A stretch of 39,267 nucleotides of DNA from Acidobacteriota bacterium (GTDB lineage Bacteria > Acidobacteriota > Terriglobia > Terriglobales > Acidobacteriaceae): assembly GCA_003225455.1 (NCBI GenBank), contig QIAB01000036.1:89263-128529 (forward strand), in the 5' to 3' direction. The stretch's first letter is position 1, and every line of letters begins with the position of its first letter. This document shows, in pieces, positions 1 through 7,695 of this stretch. Made by a program: the position numbers and the translations under genes. Below the pieces are notes generated by a model. It worked only from the letters and a program-made list of their open reading frames with translations, was not told the DNA's origin and searched no databases.

Positions 1-575
1 ACTTTTCGTTGACCATCAAGCCGCACCAGGCGATTGCCGACTGCGTGTCCTGCATCGGGTGAATCGTGCGCACCCTGATTTGCCTCGACCTCGAGCACAG
101 CCGCAACAATCTTCCGGTATCCGGTGCAGCGGCAAAGGATGCCGCCGATGGCATCCATCACTTCACACTCGCTCGGTGCGCGATTCTTCTCCAATAATGC
201 AGTTGCGGCGACCAGCATCCCGGGAGTGCAAGCGCCGCACTGAGCGGCCCCGTGCGTGAGAAAAGATTTTTGCAGTTTGTCATAAACCGGGCTGCGCTTT
301 GGCAGACCTTCTACGGTTGTAATCTCGCAAGCCTCGGCCTGTCCGGCGGCAATAAGACAGGCACACACCGGCTCGCCGTCCAGCAAAACTGTGCAGGCGC
401 CGCAATCGCCCGCGTCACAGCCAACTTTAGTTCCGGTCAGACCGAGCTCTTCACGCAGGACGCGAGAGAGCCGTTTTATGGGCGGTGCCAATACTGAAAC
501 ATGCCGTCCGTTCAGAGAAAAGCTGATCGGCGTGGTTGCGGCTAGCGAGAGGTGCTGCTGCTCTGTCATCGCCAT
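1..575 (-). CDS. Xanthine-dehydrogenase-type hydroxylase, fused 2Fe-2S and molybdenum subunit (partial, 3' end outside window)
   Basis: I translated this frame by hand; it has a start but no stop before the window edge. Residues 1-165 are a complete two-cluster iron-sulfur domain. The plant-type [2Fe-2S] cysteines are C53, C58, C61 and C73 (motif GCDAGDCGAC), and the second cluster uses C113, C116, C148 and C150 (QCGAC and CRC). Without a stop, the frame runs on into HAVGNRLVRLDGQRK, which resembles the start of a molybdopterin-binding subunit. So this is probably a fused Fe-S/Mo protein of the xanthine oxidase family that passes electrons from the molybdenum site to the FAD subunit just upstream. 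The ATG lies 1 nt after the FAD-subunit stop, behind GGGAG, so the two are translationally coupled. A second in-frame ATG two codons on is possible. The substrate is unknown; a purine is inferred from the neighbours. Confidence 0.85.
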   Translation of the reverse strand, partial: MAMTEQQHLSLAATTPISFSLNGRHVSVLAPPIKRLSRVLREELGLTGTKVGCDAGDCGACTVLLDGEPVCACLIAAGQAEACEITTVEGLPKRSPVYDKLQKSFLTHGAAQCGACTPGMLVAATALLEKNRAPSECEVMDAIGGILCRCTGYRKIVAAVLEVEANQGAHDSPDAGHAVGNRLVRLDGQRK

Positions 576-576
576 G

Positions 577-1413
577 TCAGCAACTCCCGGCGCAGAGATC
601 GAGCGCGCGCCGCACAAGAGTAAGAGCCGTATCATGGCGGTAAGCGGCGGTCCCACGCACATCATCAATGGGAGTCAGCGGCTCCAGATGTTCCGGCATG
701 GCGATCGCGCCGAGTCCAGCGCCCACCGGTGCGCCGATTAACGCAGGTTCCAAAGCTGAAAGACGCTGCGCCCGAACTGAACATGACCCCACGGCAATGC
801 GAGCGTCGTGAACTCTCCGCCGCTCATCGACTGCCACAACTGCGGCAACCATAGCAATTGAGATCACCAGATATCGCCGTGCGCCCAATTTCAAGAATGC
901 CGAAGAGGCGTTCTCGACAGCGTGCGGCACGATGACCGCCGTCAGAATCTCGCCCGCGGTTCGCAACGTCTTGCGATTGCCGACAATGAAGGCGGCGAGC
1001 GGAACCCGCCGTAAGCCGCTGGTTGAAACCAATTCCACTTGCGCGTCGAGCGCCAGCAACGGCGGGACACTATCGGCAGCCGGAGAGGCATTGCAGAGAT
1101 TGCCAGCAACAGTTCCCCGATTCTGAATCTGCACTCCACCGATTTCCCGTGCTGCACTCTTCAGTGCGTCGAAGCATCGCGGAAGCGGCGTCCGCAAGAT
1201 TTCCGTCCAGGTTGTGCCTCCCCCGATTCGAAATTCGTTCTTTTCTCTGGCGATCCCCTTGATCTCTTTTATCGTGGTGATGTCCACCACGGGCGTTGAG
1301 ATCCAGCGCTCCCCCAATGCCGGATAAAAGTCGGTTCCACCGGCCAACACTTGCGCGCCCGGCTCTACAAGCGCGTCCACGGCTTCGTTGAGCGTTTTAG
1401 GCCTGAGATACAC
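577..1413 (-). CDS. FAD-binding subunit of xanthine-dehydrogenase-type molybdenum hydroxylase (CoxM/XdhB family)
   Basis: This is the flavin subunit that takes electrons from the 2Fe-2S domain and passes them to NAD+ or another acceptor. The FAD motifs are both visible: VLAGGTDFYP near the N-terminus and QNRGTVAGNLCNASPAAD in the middle, followed by the hydrophobic PPLLALDAQVEL strand. The C-terminal CO-dehydrogenase flavoprotein domain (GARRYLVISIAMVAAVVAVD onward) is complete, and the length (278 aa) is normal for the family. The open frame extends to a TTG at 1431, but GGAG 5 nt before the GTG at 1413 makes that start more likely. It forms an operon with the downstream Fe-S/Mo gene. Confidence 0.85.
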   Translation of the reverse strand: MYLRPKTLNEAVDALVEPGAQVLAGGTDFYPALGERWISTPVVDITTIKEIKGIAREKNEFRIGGGTTWTEILRTPLPRCFDALKSAAREIGGVQIQNRGTVAGNLCNASPAADSVPPLLALDAQVELVSTSGLRRVPLAAFIVGNRKTLRTAGEILTAVIVPHAVENASSAFLKLGARRYLVISIAMVAAVVAVDERRRVHDARIAVGSCSVRAQRLSALEPALIGAPVGAGLGAIAMPEHLEPLTPIDDVRGTAAYRHDTALTLVRRALDLCAGSC

Positions 1414-1418
1414 AATGG

Positions 1419-1422
1419 CTCC
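1419..1422 (-). promoter_or_regulatory. Shine-Dalgarno GGAG deciding the GTG start of the FAD subunit
   Basis: GGAG on the minus strand, 5 nt before the GTG at 1413. The longer TTG (1431) and GTG (1428) starts have no comparable site. Confidence 0.4.
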
Positions 1423-1514
1423 GCTCACCAATCAGGTGAGGCTTTCGGGTCATTTTCATACAAGCACTCGGGTTTGTACAGCATGGCATCCGGTCGGTCG
1501 GCAGAGCAAGAGAA

Positions 1515-2705
1515 TCATTCGCTAATTTTCTTGGAACCCGCAAGCTGGCGAATCTGATTCAAGTAACCGACATAAACAGGAATGGGGATATCGGGCGAAT
1601 CGCCATCGTTGAGAAAGTGCTCCAGCTTGATGTCAAGCGGGATTGAGCTGATCACTTCGCGAAAACGAGGCATCTGAAGGTATTTCACTTTCCAGATCTC
1701 GAGCATCAAGGAGCGGAAATCTTGGCTGATGAAGCCCATTCTGCGCTTGCCGAGGTAAATAGCGTCAAAGTGACGTTCAGCCAGAGCCTTGCGAATTGGA
1801 TCGTCAGGCAGAGAGAACACGTAAACCAAATGGAATAGATCGGCCAGATCGCCCCATAAAACTTTTTCTTCAAACGCGCTGAAACGGAATGAAGTGTTGC
1901 TGCGCTGCTGGATGGTCCGGACGCGATCGCCGGGATTTAGCCCATGATGATTCAATTCTTCGCGAAACCAGCGAAGCCGCTCTGGCGCGAGATTATGACG
2001 CAGGAACTCAACGGCGTATGCGTTTGGCAAATAGATTTTAGGATCGCCATCCAGACGCGCCAGCCAGGAATTCCAATCACTGTGCTGCAAGACGCCAATC
2101 AACTCACTCAGATCAGCGACGGTTGTGTCAGGGTGATACTTTACGGCCTGCCAGAAATGCTCGGTCGAATCGTAACTGGCGCCGTAGAGCTGAATTCCTT
2201 CCTCGATCGGATACCAGTTTGAGAGCACCCGCGCCGCAATGAACGGTGAGGCGCTCCAGCAGTTCAGGGAATGCTTCCATTTCTCCTGCACTGCCAGAAA
2301 CGCTTCGGCATAACCCGGAGGCAACGGCTCCTTCACGCGCGCGATCGCCTGGCGCAGTTCGTCACTCGTATGAGTGATCAGGGCTTCCAGAGGGCGTTCG
2401 TCGCTCATGGAAACGACTCGGCTCTCGATCCCGCGACGAAGCAATTCGCGCGCCAGACCTTGCCTCTGCGGGTCATCGAGCTGCCAACGACGGGTTTGGG
2501 CCTCGATGGAAGGAAACAATTCAGCTATCGATTTGAACTCGATGAACCCGTGAACGGCGAAAGTAAGCGGCCGGCCATCTTTCAAAATCATGGTCGAAGG
2601 ACTAACGAGCGCGTCGAGCGAAATTTGCTCCGCTCGCGATGGCGATCGCAGAATCAGCGTGATGAGCACGACTGCAACGACCAAACCGCATACGCGTCTC
2701 CCCAT
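1515..2705 (-). CDS. Exported NADAR-like protein with a large insertion
   Basis: Residues 1-25 are a clear signal peptide (hydrophobic LVVAVVLITLIL, cleavage around SRA-EQ), so the protein is exported. The rest resembles the NADAR/YbiA fold. Residues 161-190 (LSNWYP ... STEHFWQAVKY) match the family's N-terminal signature, which in E. coli YbiA reads FSNF ... TSEHYFQAQKF. Residues 319-365 (GKRRMGFISQDFRSLMLE ... KYLQMPRFRE ... KLEHFLND) match its C-terminal signature, and VGYLNQIRQ at 379-387 fits the last helix. NADAR proteins are N-glycosidases acting on ADP-ribose linkages and are normally cytosolic and about 160 aa. Here about 130 residues separate the two signatures instead of about 40, a 150-residue N-terminal part precedes them, and the usual WG-rich loop before the last helix is missing. 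Activity is therefore uncertain. The gene stands alone, 102 nt upstream of the FAD subunit. Confidence 0.55.
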   Translation of the reverse strand: MGRRVCGLVVAVVLITLILRSPSRAEQISLDALVSPSTMILKDGRPLTFAVHGFIEFKSIAELFPSIEAQTRRWQLDDPQRQGLARELLRRGIESRVVSMSDERPLEALITHTSDELRQAIARVKEPLPPGYAEAFLAVQEKWKHSLNCWSASPFIAARVLSNWYPIEEGIQLYGASYDSTEHFWQAVKYHPDTTVADLSELIGVLQHSDWNSWLARLDGDPKIYLPNAYAVEFLRHNLAPERLRWFREELNHHGLNPGDRVRTIQQRSNTSFRFSAFEEKVLWGDLADLFHLVYVFSLPDDPIRKALAERHFDAIYLGKRRMGFISQDFRSLMLEIWKVKYLQMPRFREVISSIPLDIKLEHFLNDGDSPDIPIPVYVGYLNQIRQLAGSKKISE

Positions 2706-2843
2706 AAGCTCCTTTCATGCTCCTTTCTCGCCGCGCAATAATCGCATCAATCCGCAGAGACTCCAACCGCAATCACGTTAAGCTCAGACTCGTAGCACCA
2801 AATTGGCCAAGAAGCAAAGACTGGCTCTGGTATCCTTACGCGC

Positions 2844-3804
2844 GTGCCGCGCACATTTCTGATCGATACCGACACCGCCTCCGACGACGCCGTAGCCATC
2901 ATCATGGCTCTTCGCGCGCCCGATATTCGAGTTGCAGCGGTCACAACGGTGGCGGGGAATGTTGATGTTCAACAAGCTACGCGCAATGCGCTCTACGCCG
3001 TTGAACTCTGTGGGGCCAATGTTCCCGTTTACTCAGGCGCTGAAAAACCGCTGCTGCGTGAGCATCAGAGCGCAACCTGGTTTCACGGCCGCGATGGGCT
3101 GGGAGAGCACAATTATCCGCCGCCGCGCAAAAGCGCCGAAAAATTGCATGCTGCCGATGCGATCATTGGCGCGGTCGAAGCGAATCCTGGAATCGTGCTC
3201 GTCACCTTGGCGCCGCTTACAAATCTAGCCCTCGCCGTTTCAAAACGACCGGATATTGCCGCGAAAGTTGCCCGTAGTGTTGTAATGGGCGGCGCTCCGT
3301 GCTGCGAGGGAAACGTAACACCCGCTGCTGAATACAACATCTGGGTCGATCCCGAGGCAGCCCGAATCGTTCTCCGCAGCGGTCTTCCGGTAGAGCTTGT
3401 CGGCTGGCAACTCTCGCGTGGCGAGGCGGTGCTTCACGATCAGGATATTGCGCACATCGAGGCATTCCGAACCAAACTTGCCCACTTTGCCATCGAGTGC
3501 AACAGCCACGCGCGCAACGCTTACAAAACGCAGACCGGCGAAGATGGAATCTCGTTGCCGGATCCGATTGCAATGTGCATTGCGTTGGATCCGACGCTCG
3601 GCACCGAGTGGCGTCAGCACTATGTGGATGTGGAAACCCAGAGTGAATTAACCCGAGGTATGACAGTCGTGGATCGCCTTCGCATCCGATGAACGCAACC
3701 AAGCGGTTTGGGCATCCATCTTGCATGCCGGACGCAAAGCCAAAGTATGCTGGAAAATCGATAATGCGGTCTGGAAGAATGCGCTGTTTTCGGCCCTGCG
3801 ATAG
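2844..3804 (+). pseudogene. Inosine-uridine-type nucleoside hydrolase, C-terminus frameshifted
   Basis: It hydrolyses the N-glycosidic bond of ribonucleosides, giving base and ribose. The calcium-binding signature DTDTASDDA (D8, D10, D14, D15) is at the N-terminus, with LAPLTNLALA and AEYNIWVDPEAA further on. The open frame stops at 3692 after 282 residues, right after GMTVVDRL. In the +1 frame the expected C-terminal tail follows at once: SDERNQAVWASILHAGRK, then VCWKIDNAVWKNALFSALR, ending at TAG 3802-3804. One extra base near 3675-3685 explains the break; there is no long homopolymer there. The first frame uses an ATG at 2844. If the frameshift is real, the product lacks about 37 residues and may be inactive. 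Confidence 0.8.
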
Positions 3805-3846
3805 CGGCTTAGGTTTCTGCTATAGTTCATTTCCGCGGAGGTCTGT

Positions 3847-4740
3847 ATGCCCCGAGTTGTCCGCTGTGGCCTGATTCAAGCCAGTAACCAGCTCAGCCCC
3901 AACCATCCCCTGCCACAAATCAAGAAAGCCATGATCGAGAAGCACGTGAAGCTGATCGAGCAGGCTGCGAAGAAGAAGACACAGATTCTTTGTCTGCAGG
4001 AGCTTTTCTACGGTCCCTATTTTTGCGCAGAACAAGACGCGCGCTGGTATGAGCTCACCGAGCGCGTGCCGGAAGGCCCCACAACACAGCTGATGCAGAA
4101 AATCGCGGCCAAATACCGCATGGTGATTGTGGTTCCGGTGTACGAGGAGCAGATGCCGGGAGTCTATTTCAATACGGCAGCGGTGATAGACGCGGATGGT
4201 CACTATCTTGGGAAATACCGCAAGCACCACATCCCGCACTGCCATCCCGGATTTTGGGAGAAGTTTTATTTCACGCCCGGCGACCTGGGATATCCGGTGT
4301 TTGAAACAAAATATGCTCGGCTGGGTGTGTACATTTGCTATGACCGGCATTTTCCCGAGGGCGCGCGGATTCTAGGATTGAACGGCGCGGAAATCGTGTT
4401 CAATCCTTCAGCCACGGTGGCGGGATTATCGGAGTATCTGTGGGAGCTGGAGCAGCCTGCTCACGCCGTCGCCAATGGCTACTTTGTGGGCGCGATTAAT
4501 CGCGTGGGCAAAGAAAAGCCATGGAGCATTGGCGAGTTTTACGGAAAAAGTTATTTTTGCAATCCGCGCGGAAAGATTGTTGCTCAAGCCAGCCGCAACA
4601 AAGATGAGGTGGTTGTGGCTGAGCTTGATCTCGACATGATCGCCGAAGTGCGCAAGATTTGGCAGTTCTTCCGCGATCGGCGGCCAGAAAGCTACGGACC
4701 ATTGACGGCGCAGACAGGGGCAGCAGCGGCGGCGGATTGA
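3847..4740 (+). CDS. Beta-ureidopropionase / N-carbamoyl amidohydrolase (nitrilase superfamily)
   Basis: It hydrolyses an N-carbamoyl amine (N-carbamoyl-beta-alanine or N-carbamoylputrescine type) to amine, CO2 and ammonia. The nitrilase-superfamily catalytic triad is visible: E52 in CLQELFYGPY, K126 in GKYRKHHIPH and C164 in VYICYDRHFPE. The length (297 aa) is normal for the family. The neighbouring permease, dihydropyrimidinase and nucleoside enzymes make the third step of reductive pyrimidine breakdown the most likely role; an arylformyl or putrescine substrate is the alternative. The ATG has a good GGAGG 7 nt upstream, and a -10-like TATAGT sits at 3821-3826, so it may have its own promoter. 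Confidence 0.85.
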   Translation: MPRVVRCGLIQASNQLSPNHPLPQIKKAMIEKHVKLIEQAAKKKTQILCLQELFYGPYFCAEQDARWYELTERVPEGPTTQLMQKIAAKYRMVIVVPVYEEQMPGVYFNTAAVIDADGHYLGKYRKHHIPHCHPGFWEKFYFTPGDLGYPVFETKYARLGVYICYDRHFPEGARILGLNGAEIVFNPSATVAGLSEYLWELEQPAHAVANGYFVGAINRVGKEKPWSIGEFYGKSYFCNPRGKIVAQASRNKDEVVVAELDLDMIAEVRKIWQFFRDRRPESYGPLTAQTGAAAAAD

Positions 4741-4841
4741 ATTGAGTTCTGCTGTTGCCGGTCGCACACGAAAGCAGATTCCTCATGGCTAAAGCCAATT
4801 CGGAATGACAATAGCGAGAGTGATCGCATGACGCCAACCAG

Positions 4842-6251
4842 ATGACAGCAACTTCGCAATCTCTCTCGCAAATCGAATCCAGCCCTCTCTACAACTCTGA
4901 CCTCGCGCCTGCGTCGCCTGAACGCCGGCATTGGGGAACCTACAACTACGCGGCGCTATGGATTTCGATGTCAGTCAACATCCTCACCTACATGTTGGCG
5001 GCCAGCCTGATTCAGGGCGGGATGAACTGGAAACAGGCAGTGATCACGGTCTTTGTAGGAAACGTAATCGTGATGGTTCCCATGCTTTTGAATTCGCACC
5101 CCGGCGCCAAATACGGTATTCCCTTCCCCGTGCTGGCGCGTGCGTCCTTCGGCGTTCTGGGTGCGAACGTAGCCGCTGTGCTGCGAGCGCTGGTAGCGTG
5201 CGGATGGTTCGGCATTCAGACATGGATTGGCGGCGAGGCTATCAGCACTCTGCTCGCGACCCTCGCGCCCGGATGGAAACAGGTTCCTTACGGAACTGCT
5301 ATTTGCTTTCTGCTTTTCTGGCTGATCAACGTTGCGGTAATTCTGAAGGGGATTGAATACATTCGAATTCTCCAGGGAATCAGCGCGCCGGTGCTGTTGG
5401 CCGTGGGATTGTCGCTCTTAGGATGGGCATATCACAGCGCAGGCGGATTCGGTCCCATGCTCGCGGTTCCTTCACGTTTTAACAATTTCCCGGATTTCTT
5501 GAAGTTTCTAGTTCCTGCGCTGAATGGGACCGTCGGATTCTGGGCCACGGTTTCGTTGAATATTCCAGACTTCACACGATTTGCGCGCAGCCAGCGAGAG
5601 CAGGCGATCGGCCAGGCACTGGCTTTGCCTGCAACCATGACGTTGTATGCGTTCATCGGTATCGTCGTGACTTCTGCCACGGTAGTGATTTACGGCACCG
5701 CAATCTGGGATCCGGTGCAGTTGCTCAGCCGATTCCACTCTCCCATCGCGGTGGTGATTTCATTGATCGCAATTCTACTGGCTACTTTGAATGTGAACAT
5801 CGGAGCCAACGTCGTGTCACCCGCGAACGACTTTTCGAATTTGTGGCCGAGGCGAATCAGTTTCCGCACCGGCGGTGTGATTACCTGCTTCATGGGCATC
5901 GCTCTGATGCCGTGGAAGCTGCTGGCCGATTACAAAACGTTCATACTGGGATGGCTCGGTGGATACGCGGCGTTTCTTGGACCAGTTGCTGGCATCATGA
6001 TCTGCGACTACTTCCTGGTGCGCGGGCGCACTCTGCAATTGAATGATCTTTATCTCCGCGGAGGAGCCTACGAGTATTCAAAGGGATTCAACTGGCGTGC
6101 GGTGGCAGCCCTCGCCTTGGGAGCAGGGACAGCGCTGGTGGGATTGGCCATTCCGTCTATAAGGGCTTTGTACGATTATTCCTGGTTCGTGGGTTTTACG
6201 ATTTCGTTCGTTGCTTACTACACTTTGATGAAGCTGCGAAATGCGTCCTAG
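4842..6251 (+). CDS. NCS1-family nucleobase/hydantoin/allantoin permease
   Basis: This is an inner-membrane transporter of 469 aa with about 12 hydrophobic segments. NCS1 signatures are present: WGTYNYAALWISMSVNI in the first helix region, FPVLARASFGVLGAN, and NGTVGFWATVSLNIPDFTRF, the substrate- and sodium-site region of Mhp1-like proteins. It probably imports uracil, thymine, hydantoin or allantoin by sodium or proton symport; the exact substrate cannot be read from the sequence. It lies 101 nt after the carbamoyl amidohydrolase and probably belongs to the same unit. Its last 174 nt are overlapped on the other strand by the tail of the VOC frame. Confidence 0.88.
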   Translation: MTATSQSLSQIESSPLYNSDLAPASPERRHWGTYNYAALWISMSVNILTYMLAASLIQGGMNWKQAVITVFVGNVIVMVPMLLNSHPGAKYGIPFPVLARASFGVLGANVAAVLRALVACGWFGIQTWIGGEAISTLLATLAPGWKQVPYGTAICFLLFWLINVAVILKGIEYIRILQGISAPVLLAVGLSLLGWAYHSAGGFGPMLAVPSRFNNFPDFLKFLVPALNGTVGFWATVSLNIPDFTRFARSQREQAIGQALALPATMTLYAFIGIVVTSATVVIYGTAIWDPVQLLSRFHSPIAVVISLIAILLATLNVNIGANVVSPANDFSNLWPRRISFRTGGVITCFMGIALMPWKLLADYKTFILGWLGGYAAFLGPVAGIMICDYFLVRGRTLQLNDLYLRGGAYEYSKGFNWRAVAALALGAGTALVGLAIPSIRALYDYSWFVGFTISFVAYYTLMKLRNAS

Positions 6252-6605
6252 ATTTACGCCGTTGGGATCAATCGCGCCGAACTCTTTTGTGCCCCAAGGT
6301 TTGGTTTGTAATGAACCGTTGGGATGTACTTTCCCTCCGCGTTGCTGGTATTCGGCATACATGGCCTCAATGCCTTTCACCGCGAGTCGCACCATGGTCT
6401 GATCGCCGACTCTTCGTGCGAGGGCCTTGTCGCTCATTCCAGCGATGTGCAGGTAGGCGTCGCCGCGGTTGATGCCTGCATAAGTTGGAGGCGTAGCGTC
6501 GCGAAATGTTTCGTTGAAGCCGCAGACTTTCGTCCACCAATTCAGCGATTCTGTCGCGTCGGCGGCAGGCAACACAGGAATCGCGCCTTTGATGATCGGT
6601 TGCAT
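6078..6605 (-). CDS. VOC (glyoxalase/bleomycin-resistance-like) protein with read-through tail
   Basis: Residues 1 to about 118 form a VOC domain (PVLPAADATESLNWWTKVCG at the start, KPWGTKEFGAIDPNGVNL at the end), a metal-dependent fold used by dioxygenases, isomerases and resistance proteins. Typical members stop near here. This frame instead runs another 57 residues, antisense to the NCS1 gene, with a composition unlike a protein domain (SNERNRKTHEPG ... HQRCPCSQGEGCH). The original stop has probably been lost. The start ATG is 7 nt after the stop of the luciferase-like gene, so translation is coupled to it. Its role in the cluster is unknown. Confidence 0.6.
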   Translation of the reverse strand: MQPIIKGAIPVLPAADATESLNWWTKVCGFNETFRDATPPTYAGINRGDAYLHIAGMSDKALARRVGDQTMVRLAVKGIEAMYAEYQQRGGKVHPNGSLQTKPWGTKEFGAIDPNGVNLGRISQLHQSVVSNERNRKTHEPGIIVQSPYRRNGQSHQRCPCSQGEGCHRTPVESL

Positions 6606-6612
6606 CTCTGCC

Positions 6613-7602
6613 CTATTGAAAACTAGACAGGACTTCCTTCTTATACGCTTCCAACGTGTCTTCTTCTTCTCCGCACATGAGATAGATGTTGAACTGCGTA
6701 ACGCCTACATCCGCCAGCTTACTTAGTTTTTCGCGATTAGCCTGCGCTGATCCGACGATGCAGAAGCGATCAACGACTTCGTCCGAAACGAAATTAGCGT
6801 TGCTGCTTTCGACTTCGCAATGGTGCAGATAGTCATAGCCGGCGCGATTCTGAACGTAGGATGTAAGCGCGGGCGGCAAATCTTCAGGCTTGTACTGTCG
6901 GATGAGATCAACCACGTGATTGGAAACCAGCGCTGGGAACCAGCGCACGCGCTCGCGCGCCACAGCCAAATCATCGGAGACCCACACCGGTGCCGCCGCC
7001 ATGACTTCGATGCTGTGCGGATCACGGCCGACGGCATGCGCGCCTTCTCTTACGAACCCAAGACACCAAGCAATTAGATCGGGATCGGCGAATTGAAGAA
7101 TAATTCCGTCCGCAACTCGCCCCGCCATTTGCAGAACTTTGGGCCCGTAACCGGCAATCCAAACTCGCGGAGAACCCTCCGCCCAGGTCAGCCGGGTGGG
7201 CTGGCCTTCATATTCAATTTCGTGCCCAGCAGTTAGCTCGCGAAATGTCTTGACGGACTCTTCCAATTGCGCCCAGGTAACGGGTTTCTTGCCCAACACT
7301 CGCCGCGAGCTGTCGCCGCGTCCAATGCCTAGTTCCATCCTGCCTCCCGAGATCAAGTTGAGCGTGGCAAACAGGCTGGCTGTGACCGTCATGTCCCGCA
7401 CTGCCGGATTGGTAACGCATGTGCCGAGCCGCATCCGCTTGGTGTTGGCCGCCATTAAGGTGAGGAGCGGATAAGGCTCCTTCCACAAAACGTGAGAATC
7501 GAAAATCCAGCCGTATTGGAATCCCGCAGCCTCCGCCTGACGCGTTAAGCCGACGATGCGCTCGACCGAAATATCTGGTTTCAGGGTTATGCCAAACTGC
7601 AT
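6613..7602 (-). CDS. Luciferase-like (LLM class) flavin-dependent oxidoreductase
   Basis: A 329-residue TIM-barrel protein of the bacterial luciferase-like superfamily, which uses FMN or F420. It begins MQFGITLKPD, has the RLGTCVTNPAVRD and GGRMELGIGRGDSSRR stretches typical of F420-dependent reductases, and PRVWIAGYGPKVLQMAGRVA in the second half. The nearest family I can name from memory is the CPS_4043-type group of putative F420-dependent oxidoreductases; I cannot confirm this. It is transcribed divergently from the dihydropyrimidinase, with 93 nt between them, and is followed by the coupled VOC gene. A redox step on a pyrimidine or hydantoin ring is an attractive guess but only an inference. 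Confidence 0.75.
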   Translation of the reverse strand: MQFGITLKPDISVERIVGLTRQAEAAGFQYGWIFDSHVLWKEPYPLLTLMAANTKRMRLGTCVTNPAVRDMTVTASLFATLNLISGGRMELGIGRGDSSRRVLGKKPVTWAQLEESVKTFRELTAGHEIEYEGQPTRLTWAEGSPRVWIAGYGPKVLQMAGRVADGIILQFADPDLIAWCLGFVREGAHAVGRDPHSIEVMAAAPVWVSDDLAVARERVRWFPALVSNHVVDLIRQYKPEDLPPALTSYVQNRAGYDYLHHCEVESSNANFVSDEVVDRFCIVGSAQANREKLSKLADVGVTQFNIYLMCGEEEDTLEAYKKEVLSSFQ

Positions 7603-7695
7603 AGCGTTCCTTTGCCGATGAAGAAATATCAGGGACTGAAGTGCGGCAGTTTAGCATAAAATCTCTGTTCGCTTCGCCGAAGACCGGAGGCCGGA

